In this document: positions 36,947 to 48,126 of the stretch, piece after piece
How the letters are laid out: every line of letters begins with the position of its first letter
How positions within the stretch are numbered: the stretch's first letter is position 1
Origin: Clostridium sp. LS
Lineage (GTDB): Bacteria > Bacillota > Clostridia > Clostridiales > Clostridiaceae
Direction: 5' to 3'
Assembly: GCF_002760435.1 (NCBI RefSeq)
Contig: NZ_AUUU01000101.1
Location: 42,410-106,409, forward strand
DNA length: 64,000 bases
Notes under the pieces: model-generated
Told to the model about the DNA's origin: nothing
What the model saw: only the letters and a program-made list of their open reading frames with translations
Database searches by the model: none
Program-made: the position numbers and the translations under genes

Positions 36947-39286
36947 TTGAATAATGAGTTTTATAATACAAAAAAATCTTTAATTAAAGAGAAAGATGAG
37001 ATAATACTAGACGTTAATAATAATTTTATAAACCTAACACAATTTACCAGAAGCGAATTATGTGGTAAAAATATTACTAAAATTTTCAATGAATTATTTA
37101 GAAGCAGTAATGAAATTAATATATCTGATAACGAAACTCGATTAATTTTGTTTACTAAAACTTTTGAAGTAAGGTTTGTTAACATAAAAAAGTTTAAAGA
37201 TATCGACAACATTACCAATATTTATATTTTTAGTGAAATAGAAAATTCACGCTTAGATAATAAACTCCTTTTTGTTGAAAATTTAATAAATGATAACAAG
37301 GTAGGCATAGGCATTTACACTTCAAATGATTTTAAGCTTATTAAAGCAAATAAAAAATATTTATCTTATATGCCAAAACCATTCAACTCAAAAGATATAG
37401 TATATGGAAAATGTATAGATGAATTTATTCCTAATTTTGAGGCATCTGGTGCAAAAAATCTCTTAACAAATATTGTAAAGAATAATAAACCAGCTTATTT
37501 TACTGAACTGCATGGTCATATTTTAGGGAAAAACGATTATTGGGATAATACTATTACACCAATATCTGAAGACGGAGAAGTAAAGTACATCATGTCTATG
37601 CTTGAGAACGTTAATGATCGAGTCTTAAGTAGAAAGCATATACAAAGAAAAAATAAGCAATTGAAAAGTGTTATAGAAAGCGTTGAAGACTTAATCTCAA
37701 TAGTTGATAAAAACGGTAAGTATATTAAGCAAAATAACATAATAAGATGTTTATTTGGAGAGAGTGAATATAATAATTATGTTGGATACTCATGTAATGT
37801 AGGAAAATATTATGATTTTTCCGGTAATCCTATCCCTTATGATGATTTATGCTTTGTTAAGCTATTGAAAGGTATAAAAATTAAAGGCCAAAAGCTTAAA
37901 TATGTTTACAATAATAAAGAATATTATTTAAATTGTAATGTAATTCCTATTTTTGATGAAAACAGCCAGCTTGATACTGGTGTGATAGTAATTCAAGATA
38001 TCACTGAAATTGTAAAAAACAACAATCTCATATCAAAACAAAATAAAGAACTTGAAGTAATACTTAATAACATTTATGATGCATTAATAGTTATAGATAA
38101 ATATGGTAACTTTACTAGGACAAACAAAGCCTTAAACAAAAACTTAAGAAAAAATCATTCTATGACAACTACTGATAAACTTGAGGATTTTATCCTTAAT
38201 GAAGCAAAGTATTACGATGATAATGATAGAGAGTTAGATATTAAAGATTTACCTATCTTTAAAGTTTCTAAAGGTATAACCGTAAAACAGCAACGCGTGA
38301 TAATTAAAAACGAACATAATAAAGTTCATCTTGAAATAAGCGCTGTGCCTATTTTCGATGAAAAGGGAAATTTTGAATACGGAATAGTTCTTGCTCATGA
38401 TATCACACATATTATTGAAAACAATGATAAAATAAAACATCAACAACAGCTTATTATAAAAACAGAGCAAGAGAAACTATATGCAATCGAAAAAGCACTA
38501 GCTATGAAGGATGAATTTATCTCTTTAATTTCCCATGAATTTAAAACTCCCTTAAATGTAATTTATTCAGCTGTGCAACTAATTGAATATGCTTACATTA
38601 ACGAAATGCCAGACAAAGCAAAAAATTTAATTAAAAATATAAAACAAAATACATTTAGACAGCTGCGGCTTGTAAATAATTTATTAGATATTACAAGAAT
38701 AAATTCTGGCAGATTTAAATTACATATTAAAACTATTGATATTGTATCGTTAACAAAGCAAATTTCTCAATCAGTGAGACTTTATTCAGATCAAAAGAAT
38801 ATTGAGTTGATCTTTAAATGCAATATAAAATGTAAAAACATCTCTACCGATGATGAAAAACTTGAGCGGATCATCTTAAATTTACTTTCTAATGCAATTA
38901 AATTTACAGATGCAGGTGGTACTGTTACTGTAAGCCTGAGCGAAGATAAAAAAACAAATGCAATAATAATACAAATAACTGATACAGGCCTTGGTATCCC
39001 AAAAGATAAACAAGAACTCATATTTGAAAGATTTGGACAGGTGGATAGCAATTTATCACGACAAGCAGAAGGAACAGGAATAGGTTTATCCCTTGTAAAG
39101 AAATTAGTTGATGTTTTAAATGGAACAATAGAGCTGGAAAGCGAACCAGGTAACGGCAGTGCTTTTAAAATAACTTTGCCTATAAACGAACATATAGGTA
39201 ACGAAGATACAAATACTTCACTTTTTGAAGGAAGTAATAGATTAGTCAATTCACTAAATGTTGAATTTTCGGATATTTATTTATAA
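36947..39286 (+). CDS. Cytoplasmic multi-PAS sensor histidine kinase
   Basis: A 779-residue kinase without membrane segments. Several PAS-like domains occupy about residues 1-500, followed by a short coiled coil, HisKA with SLISHEFKTPLNV (phospho-His near 525), and HATPase_c with NLLSNAIKFTD, DTGLGIP and GTGIGLSLVKKL. No receiver domain is fused and no response regulator follows on the same strand, so its partner may be one of the receivers encoded convergently. The start is TTG at 36947 with GGGGGGAC before it; the upstream TTG at 36926 would put this site inside the gene. Confidence 0.85.
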   Translation: MNNEFYNTKKSLIKEKDEIILDVNNNFINLTQFTRSELCGKNITKIFNELFRSSNEINISDNETRLILFTKTFEVRFVNIKKFKDIDNITNIYIFSEIENSRLDNKLLFVENLINDNKVGIGIYTSNDFKLIKANKKYLSYMPKPFNSKDIVYGKCIDEFIPNFEASGAKNLLTNIVKNNKPAYFTELHGHILGKNDYWDNTITPISEDGEVKYIMSMLENVNDRVLSRKHIQRKNKQLKSVIESVEDLISIVDKNGKYIKQNNIIRCLFGESEYNNYVGYSCNVGKYYDFSGNPIPYDDLCFVKLLKGIKIKGQKLKYVYNNKEYYLNCNVIPIFDENSQLDTGVIVIQDITEIVKNNNLISKQNKELEVILNNIYDALIVIDKYGNFTRTNKALNKNLRKNHSMTTTDKLEDFILNEAKYYDDNDRELDIKDLPIFKVSKGITVKQQRVIIKNEHNKVHLEISAVPIFDEKGNFEYGIVLAHDITHIIENNDKIKHQQQLIIKTEQEKLYAIEKALAMKDEFISLISHEFKTPLNVIYSAVQLIEYAYINEMPDKAKNLIKNIKQNTFRQLRLVNNLLDITRINSGRFKLHIKTIDIVSLTKQISQSVRLYSDQKNIELIFKCNIKCKNISTDDEKLERIILNLLSNAIKFTDAGGTVTVSLSEDKKTNAIIIQITDTGLGIPKDKQELIFERFGQVDSNLSRQAEGTGIGLSLVKKLVDVLNGTIELESEPGNGSAFKITLPINEHIGNEDTNTSLFEGSNRLVNSLNVEFSDIYL

Positions 39287-39322
39287 TAGACAAATCCATA
39301 TAACAATTAAGCATGTTTAAAC

Positions 39323-39391
39323 AAAACTAGGTACAAGACATCTATTACATTAGATCAAAAGACCCTTTGTAGACTACGGATACCTAGTTTT
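39323..39391. terminator. Long-loop inverted repeat between convergent genes, possible branched RNA
   Basis: AAAACTAGGTA (39323-39333) pairs perfectly with TACCTAGTTTT (39381-39391). The 47-base interior has its own small hairpins, ATCTA/TAGAT and CAAA/TTTG. It may be a terminator for the kinase gene or a structured RNA. Confidence 0.5.
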
Positions 39392-39515
39392 CTAGTCAAA
39401 CATTAAAAAAATATTATTTATGATTTCTATTATAGTTTATATGTATAACTTGTAATTTATTAATATATTGGGAATATGTATTTAATACCCAGTAAATTTC
39501 ATAAATAATATGAGC

Positions 39516-39878
39516 TTATTTATATTCCTCTAATATTTGCAATAAATCTTCAGTATCAAAAGGTTTCTTAATATACCCTTTTGCCCCTAATTCTAAACAT
39601 TCATCTTTAACATCTTCATATCCTACTGCTGAAATAATAATTACAACTGCTTCAGGATTAATGTTCATTATTTCTGATAAAACCTGAATTCCTTCTCCCG
39701 TTGTTTCGGACATGTTTAAGTCTAGAATCACAATTTCTGGGCCTGCATTCTTAAACATCTCAATAGCATCATCTTTAGTTGATGCTTCAAACATTATAAA
39801 TACACCTGCTCTTTTAATAATCTTTTTTACAAACATTCTCATATACGATGAATCATCAACAATTAACACTTTTTTCAT
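39516..39878 (-). CDS. CheY-like single-domain response regulator
   Basis: A 120-residue receiver domain alone. The acidic pair is DD at 8-9, the phospho-acceptor Asp is in VILDLNM near 53, the Thr/Ser is in IISAV, and Lys is in YIKKP. It lies 48 bp after a hybrid kinase gene with its own AAAGGAG site and is probably its output or phosphate carrier. It has no DNA-binding domain. Confidence 0.9.
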   Translation of the reverse strand: MKKVLIVDDSSYMRMFVKKIIKRAGVFIMFEASTKDDAIEMFKNAGPEIVILDLNMSETTGEGIQVLSEIMNINPEAVVIIISAVGYEDVKDECLELGAKGYIKKPFDTEDLLQILEEYK

Positions 39879-39926
39879 ATTAAAAACTCCTTTAAAACTT
39901 TAATTTTCTATAATCTTAAAGCTCTT

Positions 39927-42776
39927 CTAACAAAATAAATTTTTTATTTCAATAAAAATTCTATTACATTCATCTAGTTGTTGTTCTTTAGCTTTTTCCT
40001 CAAGTTCTATTGCTAATTCATGAACAGATGTAATTCTTAAAGTTCCAGAGGACCCCTTTAACTCATGAGTTAACTTAGCTAACTTATTAAAGTTATTGTT
40101 CTTAATAGCATCTTCAATACCACCCAGTAAATCCGGAAGACATCTTATATAGTCTTCAAATATTTCTTTTGCATCCTCTTCTTCAAGTCCTGTAATTTTA
40201 ATAAAATTATCAATATACTTATCTAAAATACTGCTGTAATTAACTTCAGGTTCTTTTTGTCTAATACTTTCTTCTATCATACTAAACATAATATCAAAAT
40301 TAATAGGCTTGCTAATATAATCATCCATTCCAGCTTTAATACATTTTACACTATCACCTTCCATGGCATTTGCAGTTACTGCAATAATTTTTGTATGTTT
40401 TTTATCGCCTTCAAGCTGTCTTATCTTAGCTGTACTTTCATATCCATCCATTACAGGCATCTGACAATCCATAAAAACAATATCATAATCTTTCTCGGAT
40501 ACAGCTTTTAATGCTTCGCTGCCATCTAATGCCACATCACAGTCCATATTATGTGATTTTAACATACTTATGAATATCTTACGATTTACTTCATTATCTT
40601 CAACCAATAAAATCCTTGGCTTTAATTGAGTCTGTATTTCTTTAATGCCACTTTCCATTTCAATTTCATGTTCTTCTTCCTCTTCTTGCTTCAATCCTAA
40701 TGCCACAGCTACACATCTGATTAAATCATCTCGCCTAATAGGCTTGGTCAAATACGATGAAAAGCCAAATTCCTTTGCCGATTTACCGCATTCTCTTTTT
40801 GCATATGAAGTCAATAGTATAAGTTTCACATCTTTTGCAATAGGAATGTTTTTAAGAGCATTAGCAAGTTCATAACCGCTCATTCCTGGCATTTCATAAT
40901 CTATGATAGCAATATTTATTTTATTGTTTGTATTTGCGTTGGAAATAATTGTAGTTATACCAGAACCAGCATCCCCGGCTTCATATACTTTCAATCCGTT
41001 TTCTTGAAGATATAACTTCACAATTTCACGATTATTTGCATTATCATCAATTACTAAAATATTAGCATGATCAAGTTTTTCAAACATGTATATTGGTTCT
41101 GCGACCCTTTTTGCAATCTTTAATTTCACATTAAATTTAAATGTTGAGCCTTCCCCAAATTTGCTTTCAACACAAATTTCGCCACCCATCATTTTAACCA
41201 ATTCACTTGATATGGCAAGTCCAAGTCCTGTTCCACCATACTTCCTAGTAGTAGATGTATCTGCTTGACTAAAAGATTGAAATATATTAGGAATATTCTC
41301 TGCTTTAATTCCAATTCCAGTATCTTTTACTTCAAAAGAAAGTAAAGCTATTTCATTCTCTTCCACTAAGCAATCTATAGCAACTGAAATTTCACCACTT
41401 TCAGTAAATTTTACGGCATTACTTATAAGATTATTTAATACCTGTTTAAACCTTGATGGATCACCAATAACTACTTCTGGAACATTTGCTTTAATCATGG
41501 AATAAAGCTCAATACCTTTATTCGTGGCTTTTGGTACAAGGAGTGAAACGGCATCTTCTATTGCAGTTCTTAAATTGAACTCAATGCTTTCCATAGTTAA
41601 TTTTTTAGCCTCAATCTTTGAAAAATCTAATATATCGTTGATAATATATAACAACATTTCTGAAGCAGATTTTGCTTCACGAATAAATTCCTTTTGTTCT
41701 AAGGACAAATTAGATGTTTCCAATAACTCAAGAAATCCAAATATTCCGTTTATAGGCGTTCTTATTTCATGAGACATATTAGCAAGAAACTGGCTCTTAG
41801 CAATATTCGCTGCTTCTGCCTCCACTTTTGCCTTATACAATTCCTTTTCCGCAAGTCTTTGATCTGTAATATCTTCAGCAGTGCAAATTAAGTATTTAAT
41901 ATTGCCTGCTTCGTCTAATTCAGGTTTACACTTAATTTGAAGAAGCCTTTCTTCACCTTTCCAGTTTTTAATCTCAAGTTCCTTTTCTGCAGGCTCATTG
42001 CTTTGAAATAACTCCCAATTATTTTTAGAAAGTTTATTTGCAGTATCTACATCAAATATATCATATAAATCTTGATATTCTAACTCACTTTTTTCTTTCC
42101 CAAAAAATTTTGCATGAGCTTCATTTACTGTCGCATACGATGTAACATTCTTTAGGGCCCAAATCTGTGATTGAGAATTATTAAGTAAAATAGCTTGCCC
42201 ATTAATCGTTGCTTCATATTCTTTTTCTTTTGTAATTCTTACCCTTTTGTATGCAAAAGCCCTTGATATGTGTTTTAAAATATCAATTACTTCCTGCTCC
42301 CATTCTATAACTTTTGATAAACTCTCATATCCAATAAAACCAATTGTTTTATTTTGATTTTTTAATGGGATAATAAGAGAAGATTTTATTCCTTCTTTTC
42401 TGAAAGCTTCTGCTTCAAACATTGCTTCTAAAGGAATTTCCTCAATATTATTTATAGTAACAATATCATTATCCTTAATCTTACGAATTAACCAAGGAAA
42501 AGCATAAACAACCTCTTCCTCTTCAATTTCCCTTTTAGGCTTTATATTTATCTTACTCCATTGACCTTCTATCTTCATAAAAGTAGAATCTTCTAAAAAA
42601 TAATAAATATAAATTCTATCCAAATTAAAGAATGTTCCAATCTCTCCCAATGATTTTTTTAACTCAGCTACATAATTAACACTATCAGCCTCCATTAATT
42701 TATGAAAAGTATTATGCAATAAATTTAGATAATCATTGGAATTCTTACTATTTAAGTTAACCTCTATATCACTCAT
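39927..42776 (-). CDS. Hybrid sensor histidine kinase with GAF, PAS, two REC and HPt domains
   Basis: A 949-residue cytoplasmic phosphorelay protein. A GAF domain occupies about 25-180, a PAS domain about 190-310, HisKA carries [12 protein letters not shown] near 335, and HATPase_c has [19 protein letters not shown] and [12 protein letters not shown]1 starts at about 575 ([20 protein letters not shown]) and REC2 at about 730 ([22 protein letters not shown]). The C-terminal HPt has [12 protein letters not shown]. All phosphorelay residues seem intact. It sits 17 bp after an HD-GYP gene and 48 bp before a single receiver gene, so one operon couples phosphorelay to c-di-GMP turnover. The ribosome binding site is GGGAGGGAG. 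Confidence 0.9.
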   Translation of the reverse strand: MSDIEVNLNSKNSNDYLNLLHNTFHKLMEADSVNYVAELKKSLGEIGTFFNLDRIYIYYFLEDSTFMKIEGQWSKINIKPKREIEEEEVVYAFPWLIRKIKDNDIVTINNIEEIPLEAMFEAEAFRKEGIKSSLIIPLKNQNKTIGFIGYESLSKVIEWEQEVIDILKHISRAFAYKRVRITKEKEYEATINGQAILLNNSQSQIWALKNVTSYATVNEAHAKFFGKEKSELEYQDLYDIFDVDTANKLSKNNWELFQSNEPAEKELEIKNWKGEERLLQIKCKPELDEAGNIKYLICTAEDITDQRLAEKELYKAKVEAEAANIAKSQFLANMSHEIRTPINGIFGFLELLETSNLSLEQKEFIREAKSASEMLLYIINDILDFSKIEAKKLTMESIEFNLRTAIEDAVSLLVPKATNKGIELYSMIKANVPEVVIGDPSRFKQVLNNLISNAVKFTESGEISVAIDCLVEENEIALLSFEVKDTGIGIKAENIPNIFQSFSQADTSTTRKYGGTGLGLAISSELVKMMGGEICVESKFGEGSTFKFNVKLKIAKRVAEPIYMFEKLDHANILVIDDNANNREIVKLYLQENGLKVYEAGDAGSGITTIISNANTNNKINIAIIDYEMPGMSGYELANALKNIPIAKDVKLILLTSYAKRECGKSAKEFGFSSYLTKPIRRDDLIRCVAVALGLKQEEEEEHEIEMESGIKEIQTQLKPRILLVEDNEVNRKIFISMLKSHNMDCDVALDGSEALKAVSEKDYDIVFMDCQMPVMDGYESTAKIRQLEGDKKHTKIIAVTANAMEGDSVKCIKAGMDDYISKPINFDIMFSMIEESIRQKEPEVNYSSILDKYIDNFIKITGLEEEDAKEIFEDYIRCLPDLLGGIEDAIKNNNFNKLAKLTHELKGSSGTLRITSVHELAIELEEKAKEQQLDECNRIFIEIKNLFC

Positions 42777-42793
42777 AAACTCCCTCCCAAAAT

Positions 42794-43864
42794 TTAAAAC
42801 TCACAAGTTTTAGTAATAAAAAGAGTTAATTCCTCTAATAAATCCACCTCATAAGGCTCTAAAAGTGCATTACCCTCTTTATCATATACTACTTTTACTA
42901 CAGGCCGCATCGGCATAGAGTTATTTTGCCTAACTACCAAACCTTTTTCTTTTGAGCTTAACATTACGCTGCTACCTGTTGGGAAAGCTGCTATATTCAT
43001 CGTAAATTTTCTTACAATTTCTTCATCAAAATAAATATTGCTCATGCCCACTAGATATTCAATAGCCTCATATACAGTTTTAGGTTCATTTGTACTTCTA
43101 CCTGTTATCATATTATCAAAAACATCACATATGGAAATTATTTTTGCAATTTGGTTAATTTCATCACCTTTTAGTTTTAAAGGAAAGCCGCTGCCATCAC
43201 TTCTTTCATGATGCATTAGGGCCGTAACCTTAACATATGCATTCCAAATTTGCTGACTTCCTAGAAATTCATACCCAACCTTAGGATGATTAAATTCAAT
43301 ATACTCATCTAATTCTTCCTTAGTCTTAAATTCTGATAAAAGTTTCTTATCATTCATGAGTTTTATTCTGCCTATATCATGCAGAATTCCAGCTGTAGCT
43401 ATATCTTTAAGCTTTGACATATTATAACCCATGTGAGTTCCTATTATTGTCGCTAAAACACAGACATTTACTGAATGTGAATATATATTATTATCGCTTG
43501 CACTTATTTCTGCAACATTTATTAAAACATCCTTATTGGATAGTATATCTTCAATTACTGAATTCACTGAATTCATAACACTACTATTATCAGTTTTTCC
43601 TTCACGGCAATGTCTATCAATCATCTCCTTAACAGCATGCTTGCTCATTTGCCTTGTCTTTTCAGAAATAGTTTCTTCAATAACAACATTTTTTGATATA
43701 TCATCTTCAATATATACTGAGTAAATTCCAAGTTCTTTAATTCTTTCAATAAAATACGGCTTTAATTCCACTCCAGCGCTAAGTAATACTCTGCCGGCTT
43801 CATCATAAATCTGTTTTCCAAGAATTTCGTTTCCCTTCAAACTGGAGACACTTACAACTCTCAT
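42794..43864 (-). CDS. HD-GYP domain c-di-GMP phosphodiesterase
   Basis: A 356-residue protein. The N-terminal 100 residues contain a short beta-rich domain often seen before HD-GYP domains. The HD-GYP domain spans about 120-320: [30 protein letters not shown] (the GYP position reads GFP) and [11 protein letters not shown]. These motifs predict hydrolysis of c-di-GMP. No membrane segment. The start is ATG at 43864 after TTGGAGG; the longer frame begins at a TTG inside that site. First gene of the operon with the hybrid kinase and receiver. Confidence 0.9.
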   Translation of the reverse strand: MRVVSVSSLKGNEILGKQIYDEAGRVLLSAGVELKPYFIERIKELGIYSVYIEDDISKNVVIEETISEKTRQMSKHAVKEMIDRHCREGKTDNSSVMNSVNSVIEDILSNKDVLINVAEISASDNNIYSHSVNVCVLATIIGTHMGYNMSKLKDIATAGILHDIGRIKLMNDKKLLSEFKTKEELDEYIEFNHPKVGYEFLGSQQIWNAYVKVTALMHHERSDGSGFPLKLKGDEINQIAKIISICDVFDNMITGRSTNEPKTVYEAIEYLVGMSNIYFDEEIVRKFTMNIAAFPTGSSVMLSSKEKGLVVRQNNSMPMRPVVKVVYDKEGNALLEPYEVDLLEELTLFITKTCEF

Positions 43865-44033
43865 ATTTTCCTCCAAATGAAATAATTAGTTATATATATA
43901 TTATCCATTAAATAATATACACCTCATTTTAAATTATACTGTTTTTAGACAAAACTAACCAGTTAAATTTTAGTTCTTTTTCATAAATGAATGTAAATAA
44001 AACAAATAACTTAAATTACTCTTATATAAAAAT

Positions 44034-44067
44034 AAAAAAACACCTACTTTTAGCAAGTGTTTTTAAA
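44034..44067 (-). terminator. Terminator of selO
   Basis: On the minus strand AAAACAC pairs with GTGTTTT with a seven-T run and A/T flank, about 35 bp after the stop. Confidence 0.75.
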
Positions 44068-44100
44068 ATAGTCATGAGGTTTTTTAACACATTTCTCCTA

Positions 44101-45573
44101 TTAAGTACCACAGAAAGTTCTATACCTGCATGAAGACTTCGGTGGCAATGCTGCGTAAGCTGATTGCTCTGGTAAATGAGCATATGGATTTGAAAGAACC
44201 TCGAGCAATTTTTCCATAACCCTATAATCTCCATGCTCTGCTGCTTCTAAGGCATCTTCTACTCGATGATTTCTAGGTATAATAGCAGGATTAAAACTTT
44301 TCATTAGTGCATGAGAATAATCTTTTGATTCATGCTGCCTACCTTTTCTTTCCTTCCATACCTCGTACCACTCAGTAAATGCATTTGTTTTAAACATATC
44401 TATATCTGTAAATCTTTCAAAAGTTAATGCGTTAAAAGTATTTGTATAATCTGCATTATATTCCTTCATCATATTTAGAAGTGCGAAAATAAGTGATTCG
44501 TCTTCTTGCTCTTCATTAAATAGCCCCAATTTTGCTCTCATTCCTGACAGCCAGTTATTTTTATATAAATCCGCAAAATCTGAAACTGCGTCTTGGGCTA
44601 ATTCTACAGCCTTATCCTGATTATCACTAAGCAGTGGTAAAAGAGTTTCAGCAAATCTAGCTAAATTCCAGCCTCCAATATATGGTTGATTTCCATACGA
44701 ATATCTTCCTTCACGATCAATTGAGCTAAACACTGTTTCAGGGTCATAGGTATCCATAAATGCACATGGACCATAATCTATTGTTTCGCCACAGATAGAC
44801 ATATTGTCTGTATTCATTACTCCATGAATAAAACCAACCAACTGCCATTTAGCTATTAAGGAAGCCTGACGCTTAATCACTTCTTTTAACAAGAAAAGAT
44901 ATGGATTCTCAGCTGCACAACCATCTGAAAAATGACGCTTTATAGTATAATCAGCCATAGCTTTAACTTCTTCAAAACCACCATATTCTGCAGCGTATTG
45001 AAATGTTGCAACACGAATATGACTGGCAGCCACACGAGTTAGAATTGCACCTTGCAATTCAGTTTCTCTAAAAACAGACTCTCCCGTTTTAACAACAGCT
45101 AAGCTTCGAGTTGTAGGAATACCTAAGCCTTTCATTGCTTCGCTTATTATATACTCTCTAAGCATTGGACCAAGAGCTGCTCTTCCATCCCCGCCTCGTG
45201 AATAAGGCGTCCTTCCTGAACCCTTAAGCTGAATATCATATCTATCTTCAGATGGAGTAATTTGCTCTCCAAGGAGAATAGCACGACCATCTCCTAACAT
45301 GTTAAAGTATCCAAATTGATGTCCGGCATAAGCCTGAGCTAAAGGTAAAGAACCTTCAGGAATCTTGTTCCCAGCAAATACTTCTATGCCATCTTTACTT
45401 TCCAGATACTCTATATTTAAACCAAGGGATGTGGCAAGTTTATAATTTAGAATAACCAATTCTGGTCCTCGTACAGGTGTTGGATTCTGTTTACTAAAAA
45501 ATCTTTTTGGTAAATTAGCGTAACTATTATCTAAATTCCAGCCTGTTTCAATTTTTACTTTTGTATCTTCCAT
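44101..45573 (-). CDS. selO: SelO protein adenylyltransferase (YdiU/UPF0061)
   Basis: A 490-residue pseudokinase-fold enzyme that transfers AMP to Ser, Thr or Tyr of target proteins and is linked to redox stress. Family motifs: [36 protein letters not shown], and the metal-binding GVMNTDNM plus DYGPCAFMD. The C-terminus TFCGT has Cys where animal SelO has selenocysteine. The start ATG has AAGGAG. Monocistronic with its own terminator. Confidence 0.93.
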   Translation of the reverse strand: MEDTKVKIETGWNLDNSYANLPKRFFSKQNPTPVRGPELVILNYKLATSLGLNIEYLESKDGIEVFAGNKIPEGSLPLAQAYAGHQFGYFNMLGDGRAILLGEQITPSEDRYDIQLKGSGRTPYSRGGDGRAALGPMLREYIISEAMKGLGIPTTRSLAVVKTGESVFRETELQGAILTRVAASHIRVATFQYAAEYGGFEEVKAMADYTIKRHFSDGCAAENPYLFLLKEVIKRQASLIAKWQLVGFIHGVMNTDNMSICGETIDYGPCAFMDTYDPETVFSSIDREGRYSYGNQPYIGGWNLARFAETLLPLLSDNQDKAVELAQDAVSDFADLYKNNWLSGMRAKLGLFNEEQEDESLIFALLNMMKEYNADYTNTFNALTFERFTDIDMFKTNAFTEWYEVWKERKGRQHESKDYSHALMKSFNPAIIPRNHRVEDALEAAEHGDYRVMEKLLEVLSNPYAHLPEQSAYAALPPKSSCRYRTFCGT

Positions 45574-45742
45574 GGTATCTCCTTTCTTCTATCTTTTGTA
45601 TTTAACTTTTATTTTACGTAAACAAAAATGATGACATTCTATGATATATTTTGGATATATACTTTTATATCAAAACAATGCCATCCTTTTTAGTATCTGC
45701 TTCTATTAATTTATTATACTTTTTCGTATAAAAATACTCTTA

Positions 45743-45823
45743 TTAAGTATTAGCTTTGCCTGCATATTCTGGATAAAGATATAGATTTATAGTCAACGAA
45801 ACTATTTTTCTTAATAGCTTCAT
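45743..45823 (-). CDS. Possible 26-residue peptide
   Basis: An ATG frame encoding MKLLRKIVSLTINLYLY-PEYAGKANT, 38 bp after the GT39 stop on the same strand. Upstream only a weak TGAGAA site is seen. It resembles the better supported 48-residue peptide at 61528 (both begin MK-L and contain PEYA and AN-T). Too short to be sure. Confidence 0.3.
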   Translation of the reverse strand: MKLLRKIVSLTINLYLYPEYAGKANT

Positions 45824-45861
45824 TAATAATTCTCAATCATATTTATTTCTAATATGATGCT

Positions 45862-47868
45862 TTATTTCAAGTCATATAACTGAACGCTTTCATCTGCAAC
45901 AGATTCTTTATTATCTGAAGTATTAACTTCCTGCCATTCTCTAACGTTCACACGTTTCCCATTCTTTATAATCCAATCAGTAAGTGGATGATTAGGATTA
46001 CCTACATTAAAGCTCTCACTTCCTTGGCCTTCTTTAACAATTACATATCGTATTTCTTTACTAGCAACTAATTGCTCAAACTGATCTATAGTAATTATTT
46101 TATCAAATCCACTAAATCCTCCAATTGTCATCACAGGTTCACCAGTTTGAATTATTAAGTCTGCCGCATAATTCATTGCACTTGGTACGGCAACAAGATA
46201 TTTTTCACCTGATTTATTGGCCTTTAAAAATTTTATTAACTTTGAATTATTAACAATACTTATCTGCCTGTTACTTGCAAGCTCTAATCCTGCTGATGGA
46301 CTAGTTGGATCCATTCTATAAAATATTGGAGTAAAAGACCAAACTGTTGGAGGAATCAAAATTCCTATTAATGCAGCACTTACTACTATTTTATTTATAA
46401 TTTTTACCTTAATAAGTTTGTAATCATCTCCGTACTCCTTTTTTTCAATATGTCCCAAAGTACTTTTATTAATTCTAAATGGATTTACTATAGAAAGTAT
46501 TATGCATGATACAAATACTAAAATAGCAGTTTCCAAAATTACGGATTTATATACGATCGATTTATTATAATTATAAGATAAAATAAGTATTTCAATTCCA
46601 CCATTAATACTAATTGCAGCTGGCAATAAATAGGACTTCCACGTTTTTTCTTTATAAAATTCCCACATTGCTATTATTCCTATGCCTACTAAAGCTGCAA
46701 TGGGTGGTGCCATAGTAGTCAAATAATACGTATGAAATGAATCTTTTGTACTGCTAAAATATATAAATTCGGGAAACAGCCACAGAAACCATAATAATAA
46801 ATCTATTTTTTTACTATTGTTAAATGGGGGTTTTAACTTTTCATTAATTGCGGCTGAAAAAAATCCAAAGAAAGCTAATGGTAAAAGCCAACTAATTTGA
46901 TCTGATATATTTTTATTTGAAATTAATCTAAACATATTTGCTTTTAAACTATCTTCTATATTAACCGTGCTTCCACCACTTAAATTTAACATTGTTCTAT
47001 TAATTGTTGAATCAATTGCTCTTGCATTTATACTAAAATTCGATGAATTACTTTTTCCACTTATTTTAGACTTATTGCTTAATCCAAGTCTCTCCAAACC
47101 ATTATGGCCTATTATAAGTTCTATAACACTGTTATTAGTGCTGCTCCCTATATACGGCCGCACATCTTTTGGAATTAAATCTACAACTATAGCCCATGAA
47201 AGTGATACTAATAAAAGAATAATCGTACCTATGCTAAGATGAAGTATTTTCCTCTTAAAAGTAATCATTGAGGACAGAAGGTATGTAATATATATGGCTG
47301 GAGCAACCATATAAGCTTCGACCATCTTGATATTAAAACCTATTCCAATAAGAACTAAACTAATAATAAGATATTTAACTTTTCCCTTTTCAGCCGCTAT
47401 AGAAAGAGCCCAGCAAGCGAATAGTAAAACTAGAACCAGCAAGTTATCAATAGTATTGTTTCTACTGGCTGCTACAAATATTGGAGTAACCGCAAGGCAC
47501 AGTGCTGCAACTATTCCTGACATATTTCCAAAGGATCTTTTAACCAAATAATAGATAAGGCCAACTGAAATTACTCCGCTGAGAGCTTGAGGTAAAATCA
47601 AGCTCCATCCGCTAAAACCAAACATCTTTGCTGATATAGTTTGAATCCAGAAACCTAATGGCGGTTTATCAATAGTTACAAACCCAGAAGGATCGAATGA
47701 GACGAAAAAAAAATTTCTAAAGTTCTGGAGCATACTTTTTACACCTGCAGCATAATAAATATTTCCATATCCCTCCAGTTTTAAATTTGCGAAATTTAAA
47801 ACTGCAGATAATATTAATACAGGAATTAATAAATAATTCTCCTTTAAAAATTTTGCTTTATCCTTCAA
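45862..47868 (-). CDS. GT39/ArnT-like membrane glycosyltransferase (paralogue 2)
   Basis: A 668-residue paralogue of the protein at 20107-22131 with the same features: FFVSFDPSGFVTIDKPP in the first outside loop, about eleven membrane segments, a variable Ser/Asn-rich loop near residues 275-320, and a soluble C-terminal domain with GGFSGFDKI. It should transfer sugar from a polyprenyl carrier to a surface acceptor. The start is TTG at 47868 with GAGGTGG before it; the longer frame buries this site. It lacks a nearby carrier-lipid glycosyltransferase, so its donor is made elsewhere. Confidence 0.87.
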   Translation of the reverse strand: MKDKAKFLKENYLLIPVLILSAVLNFANLKLEGYGNIYYAAGVKSMLQNFRNFFFVSFDPSGFVTIDKPPLGFWIQTISAKMFGFSGWSLILPQALSGVISVGLIYYLVKRSFGNMSGIVAALCLAVTPIFVAASRNNTIDNLLVLVLLFACWALSIAAEKGKVKYLIISLVLIGIGFNIKMVEAYMVAPAIYITYLLSSMITFKRKILHLSIGTIILLLVSLSWAIVVDLIPKDVRPYIGSSTNNSVIELIIGHNGLERLGLSNKSKISGKSNSSNFSINARAIDSTINRTMLNLSGGSTVNIEDSLKANMFRLISNKNISDQISWLLPLAFFGFFSAAINEKLKPPFNNSKKIDLLLWFLWLFPEFIYFSSTKDSFHTYYLTTMAPPIAALVGIGIIAMWEFYKEKTWKSYLLPAAISINGGIEILILSYNYNKSIVYKSVILETAILVFVSCIILSIVNPFRINKSTLGHIEKKEYGDDYKLIKVKIINKIVVSAALIGILIPPTVWSFTPIFYRMDPTSPSAGLELASNRQISIVNNSKLIKFLKANKSGEKYLVAVPSAMNYAADLIIQTGEPVMTIGGFSGFDKIITIDQFEQLVASKEIRYVIVKEGQGSESFNVGNPNHPLTDWIIKNGKRVNVREWQEVNTSDNKESVADESVQLYDLK

Positions 47869-47991
47869 ATTTACCACCTCTGAATTATATTTAACATTAT
47901 ATTGCATATAAATATAAATTTTATTCTTTAATGGATTAAGTATTATTTACTTTTTACTTTCATTGAGCTTTGTTAATTACCATAATCAAAA

Positions 47992-48027
47992 ACTAGCTTA
48001 ATAGTAAATACTAAGCTAGTCTTATTT
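47992..48027. terminator. Bidirectional terminator
   Basis: ACTAGCTTA (47992-48000) pairs with TAAGCTAGT (48012-48020), with T-rich tails on both strands. It ends the ADP-ribosylglycohydrolase gene on the minus strand. Confidence 0.75.
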
Positions 48028-48126
48028 TTTTAATACTATAATAATCTTTTCTATTACCTAATTTATTATTATAAATTAAAATATTTATATACAGATAAAT
48101 AAATATGTATAAACTTGGAATATGCA

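Noticed and set aside
39323..39391. Possible tRNA because of the cloverleaf-like folding
   Set aside because: There is no T-loop GGTTCRA consensus and no anticodon arm of the right size.
44022..44234. 70-residue minus-strand frame
   Set aside because: It overlaps the 3' end of selO in another frame and its Cys/His-rich product is a shadow of that gene.
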